From: DATEPR01 sp036503065
GTDB taxonomy: Bacteria; Actinomycetota; Actinomycetes; Mycobacteriales; Pseudonocardiaceae
Assembly (NCBI GenBank): GCA_036503065.1
Contig: DASXXM010000374.1
Location: forward strand, 1-22,638
Reading direction: 5' to 3'
Length of the DNA: 22,638 nt
Below the pieces are notes generated by a model. It saw nothing but the letters and a program-made list of their open reading frames with translations, did no database searches and was not told the origin of the DNA. The position numbers were made by a program, and so were the translations under genes. Below, piece after piece: positions 7,069 to 15,311 of the stretch (the first letter of the stretch is position 1; every line of letters begins with the position of its first letter).

Positions 7069-8238
7069 TCAGGGACATGATCGGACTTCGTCCAGTGCCG
7101 CCATGATCGCGGAGTAGCGGACCCGCTCCTGTTCCAGTCGTACCGCCGGGCCGAAGGTGTCTGCCACCAGGTCCGCATACAGCGCGGCCTCGGCCTCGGT
7201 GAGCGACGGCAGGTGGCCGGTCGTCGGCTTGTCCTCGCGTACCCATTGGGACTCGTGGTCCAGGAGCGTGGTCCGGTCCATCAGCATCGACCGGACCTCG
7301 GGAAATTGGTGACGCAGTGTGTCCAGAATCGTGAACCCGTGCGTGTCCAGGTCGCCCCAGTAGATCAACGGCTGGTCGCGTAGCCAGGTCAGCCCGTTCA
7401 GCCGGGTGACGGCATAGCCACCACCGAAGATCGCGATGGCGCCCGCGGTGTTCGGAAAGGCCAGGTAGGTCGTCTCGTTCTCCAGCACGAACACGCTGGT
7501 CACGTCCAGCGGGGCCAACTCGGCGACCCGAACGGTCAGTTCGGTGCAGCCGGCCGTGTTCCGGTCCGGATCGACCCAGCGGTAGCGGACGTAGCGCGGC
7601 TTCTCGCGTAGTCCGTAACGGCCGGCGAACGTGGTGGCAGCCGGGTCGATGCGGCTCGGGTCCAGTTGGCGGTCCAACAGGGGGGCGATCATCGACCGGT
7701 TCGACTCGATGAACTTCGTGTCCACGCCGGGGACGTCGATCTGCCGTATGTAGACCGATCGATCGGCGAGATCGTCGATCCACCGTATCGTGTCGACGAT
7801 CTTGTGCCAGGTGTCGTCGGTGTGCCGCAACACCGTGTGCGGCCTGCGGACCATCCAGTCGACCAGGCGTGGTGCGTCCGCGCGGGTACGGTCCACGAGG
7901 CCGGCGAACCGCTTGACCTCCCGCGTCACGCCGAGCAGTGTCCACAACCGCGGGTAGTCGTCGACCCACACCCTGGTCGGGAGCTCGTTCGTGCCGATCA
8001 ATCGGCCGCCGACCGGGCCGGACTCGACCCGTAGCCGGCCGCCGTTCTCGGCCCGCCACGCCCGCACCCAGTCCTGGACGGCGGCGAAGTTGGCACCGAT
8101 CTCGCGCGGTTTCGGTCCACGCAGCGGCACGCCGATCGGCTCCCATGGGCGGCCGTCGGCGAACGCGGTCAGGAACTCTCCCGAGTCCCAGCGCCGCCGC
8201 AGTTTGGCGACCACGTCGGCTCTGGTCGTCCAGTTCAC
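7069..8238 (-). CDS. jetD: Wadjet subunit JetD (Toprim nuclease)
   Basis: JetD is the DNA-cleaving subunit of Wadjet, related in its Toprim fold to topoisomerase VI/Spo11; it cuts small circular DNA once the SMC motor has extruded it. The protein is 389 residues from a GTG (8236-8238) that overlaps the jetC stop in GTGA. The N-terminal half (from VNWTTRADVVAKLRRRWDSG) is the DUF3322-like region. The Toprim metal residues are visible as FVLENETTYLAFP near 248 (Glu) and YWGDLDTHGF near 291 (DxD). It is the last gene of the operon; its stop is 91 bases from the tRNA-Val fragment. No stem-loop terminator is obvious after it. The catalytic motifs look intact. Confidence 0.93.
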   Translation of the reverse strand: MNWTTRADVVAKLRRRWDSGEFLTAFADGRPWEPIGVPLRGPKPREIGANFAAVQDWVRAWRAENGGRLRVESGPVGGRLIGTNELPTRVWVDDYPRLWTLLGVTREVKRFAGLVDRTRADAPRLVDWMVRRPHTVLRHTDDTWHKIVDTIRWIDDLADRSVYIRQIDVPGVDTKFIESNRSMIAPLLDRQLDPSRIDPAATTFAGRYGLREKPRYVRYRWVDPDRNTAGCTELTVRVAELAPLDVTSVFVLENETTYLAFPNTAGAIAIFGGGYAVTRLNGLTWLRDQPLIYWGDLDTHGFTILDTLRHQFPEVRSMLMDRTTLLDHESQWVREDKPTTGHLPSLTEAEAALYADLVADTFGPAVRLEQERVRYSAIMAALDEVRSCP

Positions 8239-11200
8239 GATCGTGTCCGGAGTGCGTGCGCGATCTGCCGCTCCCGGAACTCCTCGATGGTCAGGGTCTG
8301 TAGCCGGGACGCGGAGCCGCTCTTGTTGTCCACGTAGCCAACCGCCTGCACGTGCGGTTCGATCACGTGGATCTTCTGCAACGGTGTCACGATCAGCAGC
8401 TGCAACCCGAGTTTGGCGAACAGGTCCAGCGCGAAGCGGGTCGACTCGTCCGAGCCACGACCGAACGCCTCGTCGATGACGACGAAGCGGAACGTCCTGG
8501 AGCGCGTGGCGCCCCAGTCGAGTTTGAACTGGTAGGCAAGGGATGCGGCCAGAATCGTGTAGGCCAGCTTCTCCTTCTGGCCGCCGGACTTGCCGCCGGA
8601 GTCGGTGTAGTTCTCGTGTTCCTTGTCGTCCTCCCGCCACCGTTCGGACGCGGCGAACGTGAACCAGTTGCGTACGTCCGTGACCCGGCGCTTCCACGTC
8701 CGGTCGATCTCGGCGAAGCCCTCCCTGCCCGCGAAGCGTTCCACGATCGCCTTCACCTGCAGGAACTTCTGTTCCGAGTACTGCTCGGACCGGTCGTCGC
8801 CGAGCGCGTCCGCGGTGCAGGCACGCATGTCCTGCTTGAATTCGCGGATCTCGACGTTGACGGTGTCCTGCGCTTCGAGCCGGATGTAGCGGCCGTCGTT
8901 GTAGTCGATGTCGAACAACGACTTGTTGATCGTCTCCACCCGGTCCTTGATCAGGTCGCCCTCCATCCGCAGTTTCGCGTCGAACTGGGCGATCTCGTTG
9001 ATCGCGTTGGTGTTCAGCGAGGTCTTGAAGTCCTGCTCGAACCGGGGCAGGTCGTCGCGGACGAGCCGCTCGTGCAGTTCCCGATAGGATCGGGCGGACG
9101 CCATGCTGTCGTCGAACTCTCTGGTCTCCAACGGATACTTGTTGCGGAACGCGGTCATCTTGCCGATCGCCCTGGTGGTCACCGCCCGCAACCGCCCCTC
9201 CAGGGTTGTTGCCTCCGATGTCAGGCCACCGCTCAGCGCGTCTCGGCAGGTGTCGCACGCTTCCGGACTGTCCAGCCGGTGCACCGACGAGCGAGCGGCC
9301 AGGGCGTCGAACTCGGCCCGTGCCTGCCCGCACTGCTCCTCGGCCAGGATCTTCTCCGCGGCGGCCAGGCCGGCTCTTGCCTCGTTGCGGGCCTGCTCGA
9401 CCTTGCCGGCCTCGGTCGTGACCTGCTGGAACTGGTCGTCGGCCGCGGTGATTTCGGCGACCACCTCGGTCAACTGTGCCGCGATCCTGGCCAGTTCGCC
9501 GGACGCCTGCTCGATCTCGCGCTTCCGTTCCTGCAGACCGGCGATCCGGTTGACCACCGACTGCCAGTCGACGTCGTCGAACGACGTGACCTCGCCGAGG
9601 CTGGCGACGACCTCCAGCGAACGACCGACGGTCGCCAGAGCGTCCTCGACCTTCTTCTTCTCGTTCGCCAGGCGGGCCATGGCGTCGATGACCAGGCCGC
9701 CGGCCTCGATCAGCGCCGCGATCTTGTTCTCGTTGCTCCAGCCCAGCACGTAGAATCGCCGGTCGTCGATGCGCGACCGGTCGTCCTTCTCGTGCCTGCC
9801 CTGGGTGCCCTTGACCTGACCGGCCTTCGTCACCGCCCTGGGCGCACGGCGGAACTCGTCCATCGACTCGACGCACTCAAGGTTGGCCCGATGCCGTAGT
9901 TCACCGTCCAGCCACCCGAGAAACGGTGACTCCTTGAGTTCCAGCTTGCCGTACAGGGCTCGGTCCACGAGGTCGGCCGGACGCGTGACCACGGACCTGG
10001 GCACCCGGAAGTAGACGAGTCGCCCGTCGAGGTGATGGGCGTCGATCCAGTTCGACACGGCGCGGTAGTGCGCGTCGGCCACGAGCAGCGACGTGCCGAA
10101 GCCACGAAGAACCCGCTCGGCCGCGCCCTCCCAGGCCAACTGGTCCGACCGTATCTGGATCAGTTCGCCCGCGAACGGGAACCCGCTTTCCGACAGCCGC
10201 AACTCCCGGCACATGCGCTGGCGGAGATCGGTCTGCCGTTTCGGGATGTTGCTCGGGCGCTGCCGCAAACTGTCGATCTCGGCGTTGATCTCGGCCGCCT
10301 GCTGCTGTGCCGTCAGCAGTTCGACGCCGATGGTGGTGAGGCGCTCCTGGTGGCCGGCCCTGGCCGTGCGGAGTTCGGCGCGGCTCGCGGCGGTCCGTTG
10401 TGACCTGTCGTGGAACGCGATCACGTTGTCGACCGGTTCGAAACCCACCTCGGCCAACAGTTCCGCATACCGTGTCGCTCGGACCTTCCGCGTGTCGCGG
10501 GTCTGCTCGCTCTCCGCGATCTGCCGTTCTATGTCGCCGAGCCGGTCACCGCCCTTGCCGGCGCGCTCGATCTCCAACTCGGACTTCCGGTCCCGCAGTT
10601 TCGCCAGTACGCCGCGCAGCGCCAGCTGGCCGGCGCGGTGTTGTTCGAGCCGCTGTTGGCACGTTGCCACGGTGGCCGTGTACAGGTCGGACTTGCGGTC
10701 GGCGAAGAAGTAACGCAACGCGGCCTGCTGGCGTCGCACGGCTTCCAGCTCACCGTCGAGCTGCGCGCAACTGTCGCAGTCCCGCAGCAGCGGCACGAGT
10801 TCGTTGAGCTGGTCCTTGGCTTTGCGCACCGCCTCGTGCGCCTTGGTCAGGTCGTCGAAGTGCTCGACCATCCGCCTTGTCCACGTCGCCGCGTCGAACG
10901 GCTCCAGCATGTGGCTCCGCACGAAGTCGTTGAGGTTGCCGACCGACTTCATCGACACGGTCTGGTGGAACAGCTCCATCGCCTGCTCGGAGTCGATGCC
11001 CATCTTGCGACGGAAGTCCTTGCTGTACGGCGGAAAGTGCTCGTACGGGTGGACGCCGCCGGCACGCAGGCGGCGTTTGAGCTTGCCGATCTCGCCACCG
11101 AACTCGGCGAAGTCGCCCGCGATGGACAGTGACCGGTCGGCGACGACGAAGAACCGCTCCGGCTGTCCGTGGGTCGCATCGGTGAGCCAGAACACCTGCG

Positions 11201-11573
11201 CCAGCGTGACCGTCGACGCGAGTACCTCGTCGGTGAAGGCACCGAGGATCACCGAGTAGTTGGTCCTGCTTCGAAGCGCGACCGGCCGGCTGGTGCCGGT
11301 CGCCTCGTTGCGCTCGGACTTGTAGTGGCCCAACACATAGGAACGGAGGTCCCGCTCCCTGGTCTCCGCGCCCGCCGCCTTGTTGTAGGAGATCTTGTTG
11401 GCCGGCAACAACAGGGTGGTGACGGCGTCGACGAGCGTCGACTTGCCCGAACCGATGTCGCCGGTCAGCAGGCTGTTGTCACCGCCGGGAGTGAAGGACC
11501 ACACTCGGCGGTCGAAGGTGCCCCAGTTGAGCACCTCGAGCCGATCGAGCCGGAAGCCCGCGCGGTCAGTCAT
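8235..11573 (-). CDS. jetC: Wadjet SMC-like ATPase JetC
   Basis: JetC is the SMC-like motor that dimerises, binds JetA/JetB and drives ATP-dependent loop extrusion on plasmids. The 1112-residue protein starts at the ATG at 11573, inside the last codons of jetB, preceded by GGAG. The N-terminal head has LDRLEVLNWGTFDRRVWSF and Walker A GDIGSGKST (38-46). A long charged middle (about 250-950) carries the coiled coil, a hinge-like globular part and, near the centre, a Cys pair CDTC. The C-terminal head has the ABC signature SGGQKEKLAYTILAASLAY (about 992-1010) and Walker B FVVIDEAFGRGSDE (about 1025-1040), followed by LQLLIVTPLQKIHVIEPHV. All ATPase motifs appear intact. Confidence 0.95.
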   Translation of the reverse strand: MTDRAGFRLDRLEVLNWGTFDRRVWSFTPGGDNSLLTGDIGSGKSTLVDAVTTLLLPANKISYNKAAGAETRERDLRSYVLGHYKSERNEATGTSRPVALRSRTNYSVILGAFTDEVLASTVTLAQVFWLTDATHGQPERFFVVADRSLSIAGDFAEFGGEIGKLKRRLRAGGVHPYEHFPPYSKDFRRKMGIDSEQAMELFHQTVSMKSVGNLNDFVRSHMLEPFDAATWTRRMVEHFDDLTKAHEAVRKAKDQLNELVPLLRDCDSCAQLDGELEAVRRQQAALRYFFADRKSDLYTATVATCQQRLEQHRAGQLALRGVLAKLRDRKSELEIERAGKGGDRLGDIERQIAESEQTRDTRKVRATRYAELLAEVGFEPVDNVIAFHDRSQRTAASRAELRTARAGHQERLTTIGVELLTAQQQAAEINAEIDSLRQRPSNIPKRQTDLRQRMCRELRLSESGFPFAGELIQIRSDQLAWEGAAERVLRGFGTSLLVADAHYRAVSNWIDAHHLDGRLVYFRVPRSVVTRPADLVDRALYGKLELKESPFLGWLDGELRHRANLECVESMDEFRRAPRAVTKAGQVKGTQGRHEKDDRSRIDDRRFYVLGWSNENKIAALIEAGGLVIDAMARLANEKKKVEDALATVGRSLEVVASLGEVTSFDDVDWQSVVNRIAGLQERKREIEQASGELARIAAQLTEVVAEITAADDQFQQVTTEAGKVEQARNEARAGLAAAEKILAEEQCGQARAEFDALAARSSVHRLDSPEACDTCRDALSGGLTSEATTLEGRLRAVTTRAIGKMTAFRNKYPLETREFDDSMASARSYRELHERLVRDDLPRFEQDFKTSLNTNAINEIAQFDAKLRMEGDLIKDRVETINKSLFDIDYNDGRYIRLEAQDTVNVEIREFKQDMRACTADALGDDRSEQYSEQKFLQVKAIVERFAGREGFAEIDRTWKRRVTDVRNWFTFAASERWREDDKEHENYTDSGGKSGGQKEKLAYTILAASLAYQFKLDWGATRSRTFRFVVIDEAFGRGSDESTRFALDLFAKLGLQLLIVTPLQKIHVIEPHVQAVGYVDNKSGSASRLQTLTIEEFRERQIAHALRTRS

Positions 11574-12171
11574 CGTTGCTCCGCTCCCCCGCCAGTTGGG
11601 CGGCGTACTCGGCAAGACGCTCGTTGAACTCCGACAGCCACTGCCCGTCGACGAAGGCCTTCACGATCCGCCGGACCTCGTAGGCGTGCTGGTCCTTGAC
11701 CTTGCGCAGGAACCCGAGATCGACGACCTTGCGGACGTACTCGTCGATCTTGTCGACCAGCCGCGCGTCGTTACTCGACTCGGGCAGGAACAGCCGCACC
11801 ATCTCGACCACCTGATCCCGGGTCAGCACCAGCTTGGTGTCGCTGTTACGTGCGTCCGCCTCCGCGAGTTTCTTGCGCAGCAACGCCAGTAGCAGACTGA
11901 CGTGGAACGACAGGGCGCGGCGGGGGACCAACCGTGGGATGGCCAGGTCCTCGTCCTCGGCCAGGTCGGGCAGGGACTTGAGGAACGCATACCCTTCGGA
12001 CTCGTCGATCACGATGGTGAGGCCGAGCACGCGGACGTAGTCCCGCGCGTGGGCAGGCACCTGGAGCAGGCCCTGCCACGCCTTGTCGTGGGTGTCCCGG
12101 TACACCACGCCCTTCATCAACTGGGTCACGGCCTGGGACAGGGCCAACTCAGTGGGAACGGCCGTGGTCAT
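11566..12171 (-). CDS. jetB: Wadjet subunit JetB (DUF4194, kite-like)
   Basis: JetB is the small winged-helix (kite) subunit that bridges the kleisin JetA and the JetC motor, comparable to MukE/MksE. The 201-residue protein starts at an ATG (12169-12171) whose ATGA overlaps the jetA stop, and its last codons overlap jetC by eight bases. Family-like stretches are LMKGVVYRDTHDKAWQGLL, LGLTIVIDESEGYAFLKSLP and PRLVPRRALSFHVSLLLALL, with a C-terminal winged-helix region around VVDLGFLRKVKDQHAYEVRR. It has no catalytic residues. Identity rests on these stretches, its size and its exact place between jetA and jetC. Confidence 0.92.
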   Translation of the reverse strand: MTTAVPTELALSQAVTQLMKGVVYRDTHDKAWQGLLQVPAHARDYVRVLGLTIVIDESEGYAFLKSLPDLAEDEDLAIPRLVPRRALSFHVSLLLALLRKKLAEADARNSDTKLVLTRDQVVEMVRLFLPESSNDARLVDKIDEYVRKVVDLGFLRKVKDQHAYEVRRIVKAFVDGQWLSEFNERLAEYAAQLAGERSNDD

Positions 12172-13622
12172 CGTGTCTCCGGACCTCGCTCGAACCGTGC
12201 GTAGGTGACTCTGGGAACGCGAGCACGTCGTACCCGGTCCCCCTCGTCGAGCCATTCGACGTGTTCGCGGGTTGACTCGTCGAAAACGATGTCGAACGCA
12301 TCGTCGTCCAGGGACAGGTAGGTGATCAACTCCGCGAGGCCCTGTTCGATCGGGTTGCGGGCGACCACGTCGGCGAGGCCGACCTGGGTACGGCTGGTCA
12401 GTTCGGCCCGGATGGTGCGGCAGAGCCGTTCGCGGTCGACGAAGACCTGCTCGAACAGCACGGTCGGGTCGAGCTCGTCATCGGCCTCGACGATCCCGTC
12501 GCTGTCCAGCGGTACCTTGTCCACCGGCCGGTACAGCGGTCGCTCCGTGGGGAGGACGATCGCCGGAACCGTGCCGTCGATCTCGCACGTGACATCGGGG
12601 TCACGAATGTCACGAAATGTGACCGCCGTGGTCTCGATCTCGCGAAGAATGTCCATCACCCGCTTGTTCTCCAACCACACCTCGTCGTCGAGAAAGCGAC
12701 GCAACTGTTCGGACAGGAGCCGAACCGTGGCCTGCGCCCGCTCACCGGCGTCCAGCCAGGCGTGGTGCACGCGCAGCAACCGCCGGTCGGGGTGGCCGAT
12801 GCCGCCGAGCTGGTGCACCCGGTCGAGCAGTTCGACGAACTCGGCCTGCCGGTCCGGGGAGAGCAGGAAATCGAAGAACGCCTGGAAGGTACGGCCCTGG
12901 TCGGAGGCCGTGATCGAGTTGCGGTCGCCGAGCACGTCGTCGAGCAGATCGCCCTTGGCCCCCTCCCACGCGGTGATCTTGGCGCGCAGCCGGCGGTCCA
13001 GGCTGCGGAAATTGTCCTCGACCTCGCGGAAGTCCGCGAGCAGCGACCACGCGGTCCCGGCGAACTGCTCGTATCGGTCCCGCTGGGCTGCCGGTTCGAG
13101 GATCGAGAACCGGCCAGCCTCGACGTCGGCGATCTCCTTGTCGATCGCCAACCGGCGGCGACGCAACTCGACCAACCGGGCCGCCGGATCGGTCTCGGTG
13201 CCGAACACGATCTGCCGGAGCAGGTCGAACACAGTGTTCAACCGTGACTCGGTGCCGACGAATTCGCGGTCGCGCAACCCGGTCACCCAGGCATAGGCCT
13301 TCTCCACCGCCGGCGTGGCGTCGTAGTTGGCCTCGTCCGACGCGGGCGGATAGTACTTGCGCAGCCAGCCCACGTCCGGCGCCGACCAGTCGTCCAGATA
13401 AGCCTTGGCCGCCTTGGGAAACGTTCCCTCCCCCAGTCGGCTGTTGAGTGCGTAGAGTTCGTCGTCCAGGCGGCCGGCGAGTTCCGTCTCGGTGATCGCC
13501 CGGACGTTGTCCTCGATGAACACACCGCCGAGGAATCCGAGGACGAACGGCACGTTCTCGGCACGCAACAGCCGCCACGCGGCATGATGACGACGGAGAA
13601 CGTCGAGGTCCTCGAACCTCAT
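12168..13622 (-). CDS. jetA: Wadjet subunit JetA (DUF3375, kleisin-like)
   Basis: JetA is the kleisin-type subunit that holds the JetC dimer together, like MukF/MksF. The 484-residue protein begins with MRFEDLDVLRRHHAAWRLLR, then PFVLGFLGGVFIEDN, and carries TESRLNTVFDLLRQIVFGTETDP near residue 135, typical of the DUF3375 family in both length and order. The ATG at 13622 follows AGGAGG by nine bases, the strongest ribosome site of the operon. It is the first jet gene; translation of the four genes is chained by 4-8 base overlaps. The 87 bases between map and jetA contain GTGGATTACCAC (13655-13666) but no convincing promoter, so map and jet may be co-transcribed. Confidence 0.93.
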   Translation of the reverse strand: MRFEDLDVLRRHHAAWRLLRAENVPFVLGFLGGVFIEDNVRAITETELAGRLDDELYALNSRLGEGTFPKAAKAYLDDWSAPDVGWLRKYYPPASDEANYDATPAVEKAYAWVTGLRDREFVGTESRLNTVFDLLRQIVFGTETDPAARLVELRRRRLAIDKEIADVEAGRFSILEPAAQRDRYEQFAGTAWSLLADFREVEDNFRSLDRRLRAKITAWEGAKGDLLDDVLGDRNSITASDQGRTFQAFFDFLLSPDRQAEFVELLDRVHQLGGIGHPDRRLLRVHHAWLDAGERAQATVRLLSEQLRRFLDDEVWLENKRVMDILREIETTAVTFRDIRDPDVTCEIDGTVPAIVLPTERPLYRPVDKVPLDSDGIVEADDELDPTVLFEQVFVDRERLCRTIRAELTSRTQVGLADVVARNPIEQGLAELITYLSLDDDAFDIVFDESTREHVEWLDEGDRVRRARVPRVTYARFERGPETR

Positions 13623-13709
13623 GCGGTCCTACCTCCTGTCAGTCGCCCAGTACGGTGGATTACCACACTGCCACGACATCGCGTTCATGAGGTTCTGGCC
13701 GCGTCACGG

Positions 13710-14510
13710 CTAGCCTCGTGCCGGCGCCGAGTCCGTGTGCTGTGGCAGGTGCTGCGTGAGCACCAGGGGGCCGTCTTCGGTGATGGCGACCGTGTGCTCG
13801 GAATGGGCGGTGCGCGAGCCGTCTGCTGAACGGATTGTCCAGCCATCGCGGTCGAAGATGATCCGGTCGGTGGTACGGGCGAGCCAGGGTTCCAGCGCCA
13901 GGGTCATGCCCGGCTGGAGCTTGAGGCCGCGGCCGGCGCGGCCCCTGTTGGGGACATGGGGGTCCTCGTGCATGGTTCGTCCGAGCCCGTGGCCACCGAA
14001 CTCCGTGTTGACCGGGTATCCGTACCTGGTGGCGACCGCCTCGATCGACGCGGAGACGTCGCCCAGCCGGTTGCCCGGCCGCGCCGCCTCAATACCGGCC
14101 CTGAGCGCTTCCTCGGTCGTGCGGACCAGTCGCAGGTCCTCCTCGGCCGGGGTGCCCACGATGACGGTACGGGCGGCGTCCGCGACCCAGCCGTCGATCC
14201 CGACCGCGAGATCCATGCTGAGTACGTCGCCGTCGCGCAGCGTGTAGTCACGGGGCAGCCCATGGAGCACCGCGTCATTGACCGAAAGGCAGATGACGTT
14301 GCGGAATGGGCCGTTGCCGAAGGACGGGGCGTAGTCCCAATAGCAGGACTGCGCGCCACGCCTGCGGATCTGGTCGCGGACGTGGTGCTCCAGGTCGAGG
14401 AGGTTGACGCCGACGTCCGCGAGTTCGCCGAGTTGGGAGAGGACCTGGGCGACGAACCGGCCGGTGACGTGCATCCGCTCGATCTCCTCTGGCGACTTCA
14501 ACTCGATCAT
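13710..14510 (-). CDS. map: Type I methionine aminopeptidase
   Basis: A cytosolic metalloprotease that removes the initiator Met from new proteins. The 266-residue protein has the full set of family motifs: HVRDQIRRRGAQSCYWDYAP, metal ligands in SMDLAVGIDGWVADAARTV (two Asp), GGHGLGRTMHEDPHVPN (His), LALEPWLA (Glu) and AHSEHTVAITEDG (Glu). The ATG at 14510 follows GAGG by five bases; a GTG two codons earlier is also possible. Unlike the housekeeping copy it is not beside secY/adk; it sits between a divergent XRE gene and the Wadjet operon, 87 bases upstream of jetA on the same strand. It is therefore likely an accessory copy under control of the paired operators. Confidence 0.93.
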   Translation of the reverse strand: MIELKSPEEIERMHVTGRFVAQVLSQLGELADVGVNLLDLEHHVRDQIRRRGAQSCYWDYAPSFGNGPFRNVICLSVNDAVLHGLPRDYTLRDGDVLSMDLAVGIDGWVADAARTVIVGTPAEEDLRLVRTTEEALRAGIEAARPGNRLGDVSASIEAVATRYGYPVNTEFGGHGLGRTMHEDPHVPNRGRAGRGLKLQPGMTLALEPWLARTTDRIIFDRDGWTIRSADGSRTAHSEHTVAITEDGPLVLTQHLPQHTDSAPARG

Positions 14511-14533
14511 GGGCACCTCTCACTCGCCGGCGG

Positions 14534-14551
14534 TTGGTATAATAATACCAG
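14534..14551. promoter_or_regulatory. Operator 1 between map and xre
   Basis: TTGGTATAATAATACCAG is a near-perfect palindrome with arms TGGTAT and ATACCA. It contains TATAAT (14538-14543), a consensus -10 for the plus strand, and TATTAT on the minus strand, so a bound repressor would block polymerase in either direction. The same half-site recurs in operator 2, 29 bases centre to centre. Confidence 0.7.
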
Positions 14552-14562
14552 TTTAGCTCTCG

Positions 14563-14580
14563 CTGGTATTGAAATACCAG
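14563..14580. promoter_or_regulatory. Operator 2 between map and xre
   Basis: CTGGTATTGAAATACCAG has perfect 8-bp arms (CTGGTATT, AATACCAG) around GA. It shares the TGGTAT half-site with operator 1 and lies 15 bases before the xre start, so it can act as an autoregulatory site for the XRE protein. That the XRE protein binds here is inference. Confidence 0.7.
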
Positions 14581-14595
14581 TCGTATCCTGGCGTC

Positions 14596-14862
14596 ATGGT
14601 CCGCAACCCGCTCACACCCGGGCAGATCGAGGCTGGCAGGCGCCTGGGCAGGCTGCTGCGTGACGCGCGGGCAGCCCGTGATCTCGGTGACGTGGCGCAC
14701 GCGGCGGGCATTTCGCCGGAGACACTACGCAAGATCGAGACCGGCCGGCTCCCGACCCCGGCGTTCGGCACGATCGCCTGCCTCAGCGACGTGCTCGACC
14801 TCCCGATACAAGACCTGGCTGCCGCATGGCGCAATGCCCTGCGGATCGAGGCGGCCTCATGA
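14596..14862 (+). CDS. Small XRE-family helix-turn-helix regulator
   Basis: An 88-residue DNA-binding protein that is almost only an HTH domain: IEAGRRLGRLLRDARAARDL, then DVAHAAGISPETLRKIETGR (the two HTH helices) and LSDVLDLPIQDLAAAWRNAL. The start chosen is the ATG at 14596; an earlier TTG would lie inside operator 2 and is unlikely. There is no strong ribosome site. It is transcribed away from map, across two matching palindromes, which is the classical layout of an autoregulated repressor that also controls its divergent neighbour. No ligand or sensor domain is present, so any signal would have to act through another partner or through proteolysis. Confidence 0.85.
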   Translation: MVRNPLTPGQIEAGRRLGRLLRDARAARDLGDVAHAAGISPETLRKIETGRLPTPAFGTIACLSDVLDLPIQDLAAAWRNALRIEAAS

Positions 14863-15311
14863 CACTCCTCCCCCGCCGGTCGTCTGTCACGCCAGCAATG
14901 CCGATACCTCAAATGCGTTGAGCCATCACATTGTGAATGACCACCACACGGGCCTGCGGCTCCCGACCCCGGCAGTGGCCGACCGCTCGCCGATCAGGAT
15001 CGGAGCGATTTCCCGGAATGCGGGAATGCTACGAGCGGCGCGGCCGATCGACTACTCTGCCGGACGTGTCGGATTCTCGTCGCACTCGGTCAGGCTACCG
15101 ATTGGCACTGTTCGGGGTACAGCTGCACACGGTCTCCGACGTGCACTGTTGCTGACTTCCGGCGATCTTGGCTCGTCAACCACATTCAGCTGACCTGGGC
15201 GAGAAATTGTCTCGATCAGGGAGCTATTGACGTGCGGCCAAATCCTGATCGATTGGTCAGGAATTCTGGACCAGCCGGCGCCACCGCACGGCGACCCACG
15301 AGGAGATCACC
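14863..15311. other. Intergenic region with scattered palindromes
   Basis: There is no supportable gene in 449 bases; open frames here lack any family resemblance. It holds several small symmetric sites: TCACATTGTGA (14926-14936), CCGATCAGGATCGG (14990-15003), the hairpin CGAGA-AATTG-TCTCG (15200-15214), and TCCTGA...TCAGGA around 15243-15262. A possible promoter for the haloperoxidase-like gene is TTGACG at 15227-15232, without a good -10. A ribosome site, GAGGAG, lies just before the ATG at 15312. Confidence 0.4.

Noticed and set aside
8239..9876. Long minus-strand open frame upstream of jetD in the jetD frame
   Set aside because: It is rich in Arg/Gly/Pro and reads against the jetC frame on the same strand; jetC has clear motifs throughout. 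Only the part from 8238 down is real (jetD).
8352..9899. 515-codon plus-strand open frame
   Set aside because: Antisense to jetC, with no recognisable domain.
14660..15193. 177-codon plus-strand open frame after the XRE gene
   Set aside because: It begins inside xre in another frame and has no family resemblance; treated as intergenic.
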